Of a DNA stretch of 64,000 bases, positions 1 to 8,306 are shown piece by piece (positions within the stretch are counted from its first letter, which is position 1; the number at the start of each line of letters is the position of its first letter). This DNA comes from Desulfotruncus alcoholivorax DSM 16058 (GTDB lineage: Bacteria; Bacillota; Desulfotomaculia; Desulfotomaculales; Desulfallaceae). A model generated the notes under the pieces. The model was not told where the DNA came from and made no database searches. It saw only the letters and a list, made by a program, of their open reading frames with translations. A program made the translations under genes and the position numbers. The stretch is from the NCBI RefSeq assembly GCF_000430885.1, contig NZ_AUMW01000011.1:1-64000 (forward strand), given 5' to 3'.

Positions 1-90
1 AGAAAGTATCTGGATATGAGCGAATACCTGCAGTGGCGAAAAGAGCAAAACCTTGCCTGCCATCGAAGTAATGTCGCTTATATCCGATAA
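1..90 (+). CDS. C-terminal end of an unrecognised protein (truncated by window edge)
   Basis: An open frame enters from the left edge and stops at TAA 88-90, giving about 29 residues rich in Arg, Tyr and Lys. It is too short to assign. The non-coding, palindrome-rich sequence after it (91-300) would suit the end of a mobile element, but this is only a guess. It could also be chance. Confidence 0.25.
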   Translation, partial: RKYLDMSEYLQWRKEQNLACHRSNVAYIR

Positions 91-301
91 AAATAAGGCC
101 AATATATTTACCCTTGAACACCGCTTGTCAACCGTTACCAGCGGAGCCGTGCGCCTGTCAAGGGTCCGCGAAGCGGAGGCGCAAGCCTTTACCCTTGACT
201 GGCGCATGGCGAGCTGGATAATTTAAGTGGCGGTGTTCAGGTTAAAATGCTAGCTGAGGAATTTTACACAACAATTTGGACTTGATCCAGGATACAATCC
301 A

Positions 302-331
302 AATAAAAATCCCGCCAAATATTTAGGCGGG
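302..331 (-). terminator. Rho-independent terminator of the membrane-protein gene
   Basis: Read on the minus strand, a CCCGCC / GGCGGG stem (311-316 with 326-331, 9-nt loop) is followed by a T-rich tract. It lies 38 bp past the stop of the gene that ends at 369. Confidence 0.8.
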
Positions 332-368
332 AAGAGATGTCTATTAATATTTAAATAGATGCTTAAAT

Positions 369-908
369 CTAATGGTTACTTACACTATTTACATTATTTA
401 CATTCAATGGAGTCGTTATAGCTGCAACAATTTTTTGTACCCCAAGAACACCCAACACTAGGGCGGTTCCACCAATCAATTGGACTGCTATCCATTGCAT
501 GGGCTGGGGCGCAGGAGGAACTTTACTGGCAACGCCTGCCACGAATAATAGTAAAAAGGCATTGTTATTAAATACCACGGAGACATGATCTTTTAATAAT
601 ACTATTAAGCCTACAAACAGACCAATATATATAAGTTGCGCCGGGAAAAGACCAATGGTGGGGGCCATAGCTTTTACGAACATCACCAGGGTAATGTAGT
701 TCACTAAACCAAACAAAGAGCCGATGATTATATGAGGTATTTGCTTAGGATCCATATGCGCATAAAAATAGAGAATCATACATACAAAAGCAGGCCATGT
801 GGGCAGATTGGTTATGTGCAGTACTATTTCACCGATCATTATTAAGGCAATAAGTAAAACTCCAAAGATTACCCTGCTCTTAGCGAATATAGGAATCTTT
901 TGTTCCAT
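369..908 (-). CDS. Small integral membrane protein of unknown function
   Basis: A 179-residue, very hydrophobic protein with about five predicted membrane segments and short polar loops. The longest open frame starts at a TTG (926), but that TTG overlaps the AAAGGGG Shine-Dalgarno. The ATG at 908, eight bases after this site, is the better start. Size and layout recall small DUF1097-like membrane proteins, but no diagnostic motif was recognised, so the function is unknown. It is a single-gene unit with its own terminator, convergent to nothing on its left. Confidence 0.75.
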   Translation of the reverse strand: MEQKIPIFAKSRVIFGVLLIALIMIGEIVLHITNLPTWPAFVCMILYFYAHMDPKQIPHIIIGSLFGLVNYITLVMFVKAMAPTIGLFPAQLIYIGLFVGLIVLLKDHVSVVFNNNAFLLLFVAGVASKVPPAPQPMQWIAVQLIGGTALVLGVLGVQKIVAAITTPLNVNNVNSVSNH

Positions 909-1302
909 AGTTTGTTCCCCTTTCAAAATTTATAATTTAATCAATAAAACAAGCAAAGCGCTCAAAATAACGATACTATAAATATATTGCATAACTTTAT
1001 ATATTATTGCAATTACAATCTAATTAAATATCACCACCAATCAAAAATGCTTTTTATAACTTTATTTAAATTCCCCACACCTCCCCACTTAGTTGCTCAA
1101 CGAGATTACAATGAGATTACCAAATACAACAAAGTAATAAACGAATCATAATAAAAATTTGCAAATTGCATACCACAACTTAATGAAACCGAAAGAGAAC
1201 ATAGATAATTTAAGAGATTTATTTTTTATTTGGTTGAATTTAATGAAAAAATTTAATTCTTAGAATTACCATATAAGTTTTTACTGTTTAGATTTTTAAC
1301 AA
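909..1302. other. AT-rich intergenic stretch, no gene seen
   Basis: About 400 bases with many short A/T runs and no open frame with a ribosome-binding site. It presumably holds the promoter of the membrane protein and the upstream part of the sigma-54 control region described next. Confidence 0.5.
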
Positions 1303-1323
1303 TTTGTTTGCGAATCAAACAAA
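1303..1323. promoter_or_regulatory. Perfect inverted repeat, likely activator (enhancer) site
   Basis: TTTGTTTG-N5-CAAACAAA, an 8-bp perfect inverted repeat about 90 bp upstream of the sigma-54 -24 element at 1415. Position and symmetry fit an upstream activator sequence for a bacterial enhancer-binding protein. The PrpR-type regulator at 2834 is the nearest candidate to bind it. Function is inferred. Confidence 0.5.
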
Positions 1324-1414
1324 ACGGATTTACTTATACTGACTAGCCAAATTATTTTCAGCTCAAACAAACTGTAAAACAGGCAAAATATAGTAAAGCC
1401 AGGCAAAAAATTAG

Positions 1415-1430
1415 TGGCATTGATTTTGCT
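1415..1430 (+). promoter_or_regulatory. Sigma-54 (-24/-12) promoter before the broken acyl-CoA ligase
   Basis: TGGCAT-N5-TTTGCT-like sequence with GG (1416-1417) and GC (1428-1429) separated by exactly 10 bases, the invariant sigma-54 spacing. It lies 58 bp upstream of the TTG start at 1488. It shows that the ligase, before it broke, was under activator-dependent control like the big operon. Confidence 0.7.
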
Positions 1431-1487
1431 CGTTTATAACTTTTAGACAAATAAGAATAATAATATTTATATGAGGAGTAGATTAAG

Positions 1488-1636
1488 TTGGATTTTCCAA
1501 AACCATATTTAGATGTTTATAAGGCCGGGAGGGTAGATTGGGAGATAAAATAGAACCCAAGTCTTTACCCAGCCTGCTTTTTAGTTCCGCACAAAAATAT
1601 CCGGAAAATATTGCAATCAATTTTTATGGACAAAAG
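1488..1636 (+). pseudogene. Acyl-CoA ligase, N-terminal fragment with frameshift
   Basis: From TTG 1488, nine bases after an AGGAG site, the sequence reads like the first residues of an AMP-forming acyl-CoA ligase and then hits TAG at 1551. Two frames over, from 1544, it continues as PKSLPSLLFSSAQKYPENIA and then INFYGQK. This closely resembles the start of the intact ligase at 4842 (EKTLPEIIEEIANIYPRRDA). Adding one A to the A-run at 1547-1550 restores a single frame. The homology stops at 1636, where the sequence of the other ligase fragment begins on the opposite strand. The gene is therefore broken twice: by a frameshift and by a rearrangement. Confidence 0.75.
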
Positions 1637-2698
1637 TAGCAGTTTACCCACTGCTGTTTTAGGAAGTTCTGTTCTAAATTCAACCATTTTGGGAACTTTG
1701 TAAGGGGCCAGCCTTTCTTTACAATAGTTGATCATTTCCTCCTCGGTTGCATTTTCCCCTTCCTTCAAAACCACGTAGGCCTTGACCGTTTCTCCCCGGT
1801 AGGCGTGAGGAACACCTGCCACCAAAGCCTCCTGAACCTTCGGGTTTTCAAACAACACTTCTTCCACCTCACGAGGGTAGATGTTGTAGCCACCGGCAAT
1901 GATTATGTCTTTTTTCCGGTCCACAATATAGAAATAGCCTTCCTCATCCATTCTGGCCATATCCCCGGTATAAAGCCAACCATCCCTGAGCGTTTTCCCG
2001 GTTTCTTCCGGCCTGTTCCAATACCCCTTCATCACCTGGGGTCCTCTGATGATCAGTTCGCCCACCTCGCCGGGCGGTAAAACTCTGGTTCCTGTTTCAA
2101 TATCCGCCACCGCAGCATCGGTTGCCGGATAAGGCAACCCGGTGCTCCCGGCCTTAATTTCAGCAAAAATGGGGTTACAATGGGTTACCGGAGAAGCTTC
2201 GGAAAGCCCGTAACCTTCTACTAAAACTGAATCAGCTCCTTCCAGTTTACCTGACATTTTCATAAATACTTCAATTGGGAGGGGACCGGCACCGGAGCTA
2301 TAAAGTAAAACATTGGTAAAGTCATTATAATCCTGAAATACCGGATCGTTTAGCAAAGCAACCAGCATAGTCGGTACCGCCGGGAAATATGTCGGCTTTA
2401 ATTCACTGATAACCTTGGCTACTTCAGATGGAACAAACCTTGGCAGTAAAATCATAGTGGTTCCCTCAGACATAGCCAGGTTCATGCAGCAGGTCATGCC
2501 ATAGACATGGAAAAAAGGCAATATGCTTAGAATACGTTTTTTTTCATCACTCAAAAAAGAATGGGCTACCTGAATGGAGTTTGCATAAAGGTTCTTATGG
2601 GTAAGCATAGCAGCCTTGGGCACGCCGGTAGTTCCCCCTGTATATTGCAATACAGCATCCTCATTTGCCATCCCGTCAAATTTTTTGATCGCTGGCAA
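1637..2698 (-). pseudogene. Acyl-CoA ligase, inverted C-terminal two thirds
   Basis: This is the rest of an AMP-dependent acyl-CoA synthetase, in reverse orientation to its N-terminus at 1488-1636. The P-loop YTGGTTGVPKAAM, the YGLSE motif, the YTGDMARMDEEGY segment, the hinge DRKKDIIIAGGYNIYPREVE and the LPKTAVGK catalytic-lysine motif are all intact. Residues corresponding to about 35-180 of the family are missing. The open frame starts only at a TTG (2698) without a good ribosome-binding site, and the last few residues after GKLL are replaced by antisense of the N-terminal fragment. Full-length relatives have about 540-560 residues, so an active enzyme is unlikely. Confidence 0.8.
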
Positions 2699-2833
2699 AA
2701 GTACATTTCTACAAAAATGTTCGTAATTAAGACATTGTTAAAAATTTTGACAATATTTCAATACTTTAAGAAGGTAATAGCCCGTTTAATCTTGAATATA
2801 TAAAGACACCGAAATGCTTCCAGGGGGGACAAA

Positions 2834-4786
2834 ATGAGCAATACTAAAATCGGCGTAATTTCCCCATACGCGGAATTTACTGAGATTGTCCACAAGTTGG
2901 CCCGGGACCAGCACTTAGATGTTATAGTAAGGGAAGAGATAACGGACAGATTAGTTATTAGTGTTAAAGAATGGGAAGATAACGGACAGGTGGAAATTGT
3001 TATTGCCAGGGGGGTTACGACTGCTTTACTGAAAGGAAAAGTAAAAATTCCGATAGTGAACATTGAGGTTACCAGTTTTGACATAGCTGAAGCAATATTC
3101 CGGGCAAAAGATGCCGGAGACGAAATTATTCTCGTTGACTACGAACACAAGCCTATGAGTCTTAATTACAGCAAAATTTCAGAGATGTTGAGAATAGATT
3201 TCAGGACTATTATTTACCAGTGTGAAAAACAGCTTGACAGAATACTAAAAGATATCGCTGCAAATAAATATGTTGTTGTTGTCAGCACGGGGATTCATGT
3301 ACTTCAAAAGGCTATAGAACTCGGGCTAAAAACGGTTCTTGTGCACAGCAGCCCGGAATTTATTTCCGATGCCTTGAATAAAGCATGGTATATAAGTAAA
3401 GTAAGAAAAAAAGATCTGCACCTTTGCAACAGATTTCAGTCTATATTGAATAACGCGCACGATGGAATAATGGCTGTGGAAAACGGTGAAGTAACAATTT
3501 TTAATCCGGTGGCGGAAAAAATTACCGGCATGAACATTAATGACGTACTTGATAAACCCATTGCAGAGCTATGCCGTTTAAATGCCACCTTACGGGCTCT
3601 CTACGGCAATGGGAAACCGGTCAACAGCCAGATCTTGCATCTTGGGGACCTTCCGATGATTGTCAACAGGGTTACAGTACAACTGGGTCAAAACAACCAC
3701 GGAATAACTGTAACCTTTCAGGCCGCTGATAAATTTCGCCGGATAGAAGCTAAAATAAGGCAAGAACTCCACAACCTTGGACTGGTGGCCAAATTTAGAT
3801 TCAGCAACATTATAGGCCACAGTGCTATGATTTCAGAAACTATTAAGGAAGCCCGTAAATATGCCCGGTCTGAAGCAGCGGTACTGATTACCGGCGAGAG
3901 CGGCACCGGCAAGGAACTATTTGCCCAAAGCATGCACAATGAAAGCAACCGGAAAGAAGGTCCCTTTGTAGCAATAAACTGTGCCGCTCTGCCGGAAAAT
4001 TTGCTAGAAAGCGAGCTCTTCGGCTATGAGGAGGGAGCCTTTACAGGGGCCCGAAAGGGCGGTAAGCAAGGTCTTTTCGCCCTCGCTCACGGAGGCACCA
4101 TTTTCCTGGACGAAGTTGGTGAACTAAGTCCAGGCCTTCAGGCCAGACTATTGAGGGTATTGCAAGAAAAGGAAATAATGCCGGTAGGCGGCCAGAGAGT
4201 AATACCGGTTGATGTAAGGGTTATCAGTGCAACCAACCAAAATTTAATCAACTCGGTAAATCAGGGTAATTTTCGAAAAGATCTATTTTATAGAATTAGC
4301 GTCCTCAATCTTCATATTCCCCCGCTCAGAGAAAGGCTGGAAGATGTTCCTTTGCTCTTCAAACATTTCCTTTTACGGCTGGGCGGCCCTGATATAATGG
4401 AATCCCTAAATATTAATGACAACATGCTGGAGGCACTAAAAAAATATCTGTGGCCCGGCAACGTCAGGGAACTTGAGGGATTTACCGAAAGATATATTGC
4501 CCTGGGTGAAGATAATATAACTAATCACGCAACATTTAACGCTCTGTTGGCTAAACTAAAAATGACTGCCAAAGGCAATCCATCAACGATAAATAACAAC
4601 CATTTTATTGTAGAATATGGAAATATGATTGATATGGAAAAACAGATACTTGCCCAGGCCATCAAGCTATTCCAGGGCAGCAAGGGTGAAATGGCCCGGG
4701 CACTCGGAATAAGCAGATCAACCCTGTGGAAGAGACTAAAAGAATTTGGTCTTGACTCCAACAAGGGTAAAGACATAGTTAGTTAA
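2834..4786 (+). CDS. PrpR-type sigma-54-dependent transcriptional activator (A)
   Basis: A 650-residue enhancer-binding protein. Residues 1-175 match the layout of the PrpR N-terminal sensory domain, 197-300 look like a PAS domain, and 325-560 form the AAA+ domain: Walker A GESGTGKE (354-361), the sigma-54 contact loop GAFTGA (401-406) and Walker B GTIFLDE (421-427). A Fis-type helix-turn-helix is at about 613-641. The start follows a strong GGGGGGA site. Family knowledge: such proteins bind upstream sites and open sigma-54 promoters in response to a ligand, often an acyl-CoA or carboxylate. Its position between two acyl-CoA ligase genes suggests it controls them; the ligand is unknown. It is one of three paralogues in the window. 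Confidence 0.9.
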   Translation: MSNTKIGVISPYAEFTEIVHKLARDQHLDVIVREEITDRLVISVKEWEDNGQVEIVIARGVTTALLKGKVKIPIVNIEVTSFDIAEAIFRAKDAGDEIILVDYEHKPMSLNYSKISEMLRIDFRTIIYQCEKQLDRILKDIAANKYVVVVSTGIHVLQKAIELGLKTVLVHSSPEFISDALNKAWYISKVRKKDLHLCNRFQSILNNAHDGIMAVENGEVTIFNPVAEKITGMNINDVLDKPIAELCRLNATLRALYGNGKPVNSQILHLGDLPMIVNRVTVQLGQNNHGITVTFQAADKFRRIEAKIRQELHNLGLVAKFRFSNIIGHSAMISETIKEARKYARSEAAVLITGESGTGKELFAQSMHNESNRKEGPFVAINCAALPENLLESELFGYEEGAFTGARKGGKQGLFALAHGGTIFLDEVGELSPGLQARLLRVLQEKEIMPVGGQRVIPVDVRVISATNQNLINSVNQGNFRKDLFYRISVLNLHIPPLRERLEDVPLLFKHFLLRLGGPDIMESLNINDNMLEALKKYLWPGNVRELEGFTERYIALGEDNITNHATFNALLAKLKMTAKGNPSTINNNHFIVEYGNMIDMEKQILAQAIKLFQGSKGEMARALGISRSTLWKRLKEFGLDSNKGKDIVS

Positions 4787-4841
4787 TGTCTTATCTCGTT
4801 ACAAAATTTTTATTCCCATATACCCTGGAAAGAAGGTTAGC

Positions 4842-6476
4842 ATGATGGAACCGCTCTGGTATAAATCCTGGCCCGATGGGGTTCCCAAAAAATTTGATCC
4901 CCCAGAGAAAACCTTGCCGGAAATTATTGAAGAAATTGCCAATATATATCCCCGCAGGGACGCTATAAATTTTTACGGGTACAGAATGTATTACGGAAGC
5001 CTGGTAAAGATGATCAAATCCTTTTCCTATTTCTTAATAAAACTGGGCGTAAAAAAGGGGGATAGAGTTTGTCTTTTTATGGAGAACTGTCCCCAGTATA
5101 TTATTTCCATTCTCTCGGTATGGCGCATAGGAGCTGTGGCCGTTCCAGCCAACCCAATGTTTAAAGAAGATGAGCTATTTTATCAATTAAATGATTCAGG
5201 AGCCGAGACTATTATCCTTCTGGATATATTATATCCGGTACTGCACCGTATACGTGAAAAGACCTGTTTAAAGAATGTAATTGTTACGGGATACTGGGAT
5301 TTTCTCCCGGCTATACCCAGCCTTCCCCTGCACCCTTCCCTGAAAGTACCCAGGCAATATTTTCCTGATACGCTGGAAATGTCCGAGTTTTTAAACTGCA
5401 AGCCACTGCCTGGAACAGAGGAAATGCCACGCCCCGAAGACCTCGCCCTGCTTCAGTATACTTCCGGTACAACCGGAATACCGAAAGGGGCGATGATAAC
5501 TCATGCCAATATTCTATTCAATACTATATGCTCAACACTGTGGTTAGAGGATAAGGACAGTATAAACCTGGCTGTGATGCCCCTGTTTAACGTGATGGGA
5601 CTTATCCACAGCATGAACAAACCCCTGTATACAGGGGGAACGATAATCCTTCTGGCCCGCTATGACACGGCAACAGTGATCAAGGCTATTGAAAAATACC
5701 GTGTCACATACTGGGCCGGCGTAGCTACCATGTATGTAGCAGTTTTAAACTACCCGGATGTAAAGAAATATAACCTTAAATCATTACGTGCCTGCGTTTG
5801 CGGCGGATCACCCATACCACTACCTATACTCAAGGATTTCAAGGAAATGACCGGCGCAAACGTGGTGGAAGGCTACGGGCTAAGCGAAACGATTTCACAA
5901 GTGATAGCTAACCCTGTAGATAAACCTCGCCTGGGTTCAGTGGGAATACCGGTTATAAATACGTTCGTTAAAATAGTGGACCTCGCTGACCCCTCAAAAG
6001 AAGTCCAACCGGGAAATATAGGCGAATTGATGGTAAAAGGACCTCAGGTAACAAATGGATACTGGCGACAACCGGCAGAAACCGCCATAAATATCATAGA
6101 CGGCTGGCTGGCCACCGGCGATATTGTAAAGATGGATGAGGATGGCTATATTTACTTTGTGGGCAGAAAGAAAGAAATGATTAAGGCTTCGGGGTTCAGT
6201 GTTTTTCCTGCCGAGGTCGAAAATTTCCTAAGTGAGCACCCGGCCATAGCTGAAGTGGCGGTGCTAGGAATACCGGATTCTTACCGGGGCGAAAGTGTGA
6301 AAGCTTTTGTTGTTCTAAAAAGTGAGTACGAAAACAAGGTAAGCGAGACCGACATTATCAACTGGGCCAGAGAAAAAATGGCTGCCTATAAATATCCCAG
6401 GGTAGTGGAATTTTGCACTGAACTCCCCAGGAACGGCTCAGGCAAAATAATGCGCCACATCCTGGCAGAAAAATAA
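4842..6476 (+). CDS. AMP-forming acyl-CoA ligase
   Basis: A 544-residue, full-length member of the ANL superfamily, which activates a carboxylic acid with ATP and CoA to an acyl-CoA. Visible are the P-loop YTSGTTGIPKGAM (206-218), EGYGLSE (343-349), the TGDIVKMDEDGY segment (425-436), the hinge and A8 region GRKKEMIKASGFSVFPAEVE (441-460) and the C-terminal catalytic lysine in NGSGK (531-535). It starts at ATG-ATG after AAGAAGG, 55 bp behind the sigma-54 activator, and is probably co-transcribed with it. Chain-length preference cannot be read from sequence. It probably feeds acyl-CoA into the beta-oxidation operon at 8-20 kb. Confidence 0.9.
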   Translation: MMEPLWYKSWPDGVPKKFDPPEKTLPEIIEEIANIYPRRDAINFYGYRMYYGSLVKMIKSFSYFLIKLGVKKGDRVCLFMENCPQYIISILSVWRIGAVAVPANPMFKEDELFYQLNDSGAETIILLDILYPVLHRIREKTCLKNVIVTGYWDFLPAIPSLPLHPSLKVPRQYFPDTLEMSEFLNCKPLPGTEEMPRPEDLALLQYTSGTTGIPKGAMITHANILFNTICSTLWLEDKDSINLAVMPLFNVMGLIHSMNKPLYTGGTIILLARYDTATVIKAIEKYRVTYWAGVATMYVAVLNYPDVKKYNLKSLRACVCGGSPIPLPILKDFKEMTGANVVEGYGLSETISQVIANPVDKPRLGSVGIPVINTFVKIVDLADPSKEVQPGNIGELMVKGPQVTNGYWRQPAETAINIIDGWLATGDIVKMDEDGYIYFVGRKKEMIKASGFSVFPAEVENFLSEHPAIAEVAVLGIPDSYRGESVKAFVVLKSEYENKVSETDIINWAREKMAAYKYPRVVEFCTELPRNGSGKIMRHILAEK

Positions 6477-6790
6477 GACCGCCTAAACTTATCCGGTTTC
6501 TGCCTCCATATTGGCTAGATAAGATAATATCTCCCGCTTGGTGACCATAAGTATCATTAAATACCTTAAAATGATCAATGTCCGCCGGAATAATTCAGAT
6601 AGGCTTTGATTATCAGATCTCCCTATGGTTCATTTATTGAACATACCGTTTAAAGTTACTACTGTATAAAATGAGGTTATTTCTCCCTATTTGCACCATT
6701 GAGACACAGCCTGATTAAACTATTATTGCTCCAGTCAATACCATTAGCGTTAAGAGAGTAATATATTTGTAAAACAACAGGCAGTGAAGC
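6477..6790. other. Intergenic control region with GTTCA-N5-TGAAC inverted repeat
   Basis: No gene is seen. An inverted repeat at 6628-6642 lies about 150 bp before the sigma-54-like promoter at 6791 and may be an activator site. No terminator with a clear U-tract was found after the ligase. Confidence 0.35.
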
Positions 6791-6806
6791 TGGCCAAAAA
6801 TTTGCA
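6791..6806 (+). promoter_or_regulatory. Sigma-54-like promoter before the nitronate monooxygenase gene
   Basis: TGGCCAAAAATTTGCA: GG (6792-6793) and GC (6804-6805) are 10 bases apart and the -12 box is TTTGCA. The -24 box is weaker than consensus (TGGCC rather than TGGCAC). It lies 117 bp upstream of the ATG. Confidence 0.55.
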
Positions 6807-6922
6807 TAGATCTATCCATTAGCATACATAGGTATAGAAAAAAAATAAGGGACCTTAGTTGCCGGTTAATTATGCTTCACCCGTAAAACGCTAGTTCAAA
6901 CCAACAAAGGGAGGTATAGCTT

Positions 6923-8035
6923 ATGATTAAATCAAGACTTTGCGACCTTGTCGGAATCAAGTATCCCATCATCCAGGCGGGAATGGGACCTTTTGGAACC
7001 AATAAGCTGAGTATCGCATCTGCAAATGCCGGCGTATTGGGCCTGATTAGTTCGAGCGGTATCACAACCAAGGACAGCCAGCGGGAAATTTTCGATTACT
7101 TCTGCCGAAGTGGCGGTGCCGATCCTGATGCCGATCCTGAAACCATTTTGAGAACGATCTTTCAGCAGACTCTGGAGCAAACCAGGGAATCACAGGGTAT
7201 CTTTGGCATCAACGTAATGGTGTCGGCTGAAATGAAAGAAGCTGCTACACTGATCATCAAAACGGTGATTAAAGCCCGCGAAGAAGACCCGGAAATGAAA
7301 AAGCGGTTTAAAGTCCTGGTGACTTCCGCCGGCGATCCCCTCCCTTGGTCGGATGCAGTTAAAAAGACCGACCTGATCTGGATGCATGTTATGCCGTCCG
7401 TCAAGGCCGCGCTGCGCTGCAAGAAAGCCGGCGTTGATGTGGTCGTTGCCTCTGGTCATGAGGGAGGTTTCCATACATCCTGGGAGCCGGTTCATTCCAT
7501 GATCCTGCTGCCCGCCGTGGTTGAGGCGGTTTCCGATGAGAAAACACTGGTAGTGGGCGCCGGCGGCTTTTGCGACGGCAAAACACTGGCTGCAGCTCTT
7601 ACTCTGGGCGCCGACGGAGCCCAAATGGGAACAAGGTTCCTGGCTACCGAGGAGAGTGACTTTCATCAGATTTGGAAAGAGGGCGTTGTGGAGGCCGGAG
7701 ACAGGGGAACCCTGATTGCCCGTGGTTTTGTCGGACCGGCCCGCTGGCTAAAGACACCCAGGAGTGAAGAGCACGCCAGGAACACCCTGCAGAAGTCGCC
7801 CGGCGTCTTCCTGGGCACACCTGACGATTATACTACCATTGACATGTCCTTGATCAATTTTGAGACTGAATCCATCAATGCCGTATACAGGGGAGACAAG
7901 GAAAAGGCATTGCTTGCCGCCGGCGAATCGGCACAGCGAATCAATGATATGCCCAAGGTGAAAGATTTGGTGCAGAGAATGGTCAAGGAAGCCGAAGATA
8001 TTTTGAGGGGCATCCAATCGAAATACTTGGATTAA
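6923..8035 (+). CDS. Nitronate monooxygenase / FabK-like FMN oxidoreductase
   Basis: A 370-residue TIM-barrel flavoprotein of the 2-nitropropane dioxygenase family. Visible are the N-terminal YPIIQAGMG (14-22), the SGHEGGFH segment (177-184), and the two FMN-phosphate-binding glycine-rich turns at GAGGFCDGKTL (212-222) and GADGAQMGTRF (229-239). The start follows GGGAGG. Family members oxidise alkyl nitronates or, as FabK, reduce enoyl-ACP. In an anaerobe next to beta-oxidation genes, an enoyl-thioester reductase or related role is as likely as nitronate oxidation. It is a single gene with its own sigma-54-like promoter and a strong terminator. Confidence 0.85.
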   Translation: MIKSRLCDLVGIKYPIIQAGMGPFGTNKLSIASANAGVLGLISSSGITTKDSQREIFDYFCRSGGADPDADPETILRTIFQQTLEQTRESQGIFGINVMVSAEMKEAATLIIKTVIKAREEDPEMKKRFKVLVTSAGDPLPWSDAVKKTDLIWMHVMPSVKAALRCKKAGVDVVVASGHEGGFHTSWEPVHSMILLPAVVEAVSDEKTLVVGAGGFCDGKTLAAALTLGADGAQMGTRFLATEESDFHQIWKEGVVEAGDRGTLIARGFVGPARWLKTPRSEEHARNTLQKSPGVFLGTPDDYTTIDMSLINFETESINAVYRGDKEKALLAAGESAQRINDMPKVKDLVQRMVKEAEDILRGIQSKYLD

Positions 8036-8073
8036 GTGCCTCAGTGCAAAGCTAAAACCGGGATCCGGTCTTA

Positions 8074-8121
8074 AAAAGATAAGGGCTTCTCACTATTAAA
8101 CGTGCGAAGCCCTTATCTTTT
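8074..8121 (+). terminator. Strong Rho-independent terminator
   Basis: A perfect 16-bp stem (8074-8089 with 8106-8121, core GATAAGGGCTTC / GAAGCCCTTATC) ending in TTTT, 38 bp after the flavoprotein stop. Confidence 0.9.
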
Positions 8122-8221
8122 ATATGATCCTTGCCGAAAAAACAAGAACAAAAATCTATGATTGATAGAAAAACGCCGCCAACCCCCTGCGTTACTTCAC
8201 GCCCATACGTGGTCAAATTCT

Positions 8222-8259
8222 GCAAAAGATAGCCCTGCAGAAATAATTATTTGCAGGGC
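8222..8259 (-). terminator. Terminator of the beta-oxidation/etf operon
   Basis: GCCCTGCA / TGCAGGGC stem (8232-8239 with 8252-8259, 12-nt loop), followed on the minus strand by TATCTTTTG. It lies about 50 bp past the etfA stop. Confidence 0.75.
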
Positions 8260-8306
8260 CATGAGGGGAATAAACCACATGTTATGCGGTAAAAACAAAA
8301 TTAATA

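Noticed and set aside
4787-4841. Sigma-54 promoter before the intact acyl-CoA ligase
   Set aside because: The only GG...GC pair there has 11-base spacing and no TGGCA or TTGC boxes; co-transcription with activator A is simpler.
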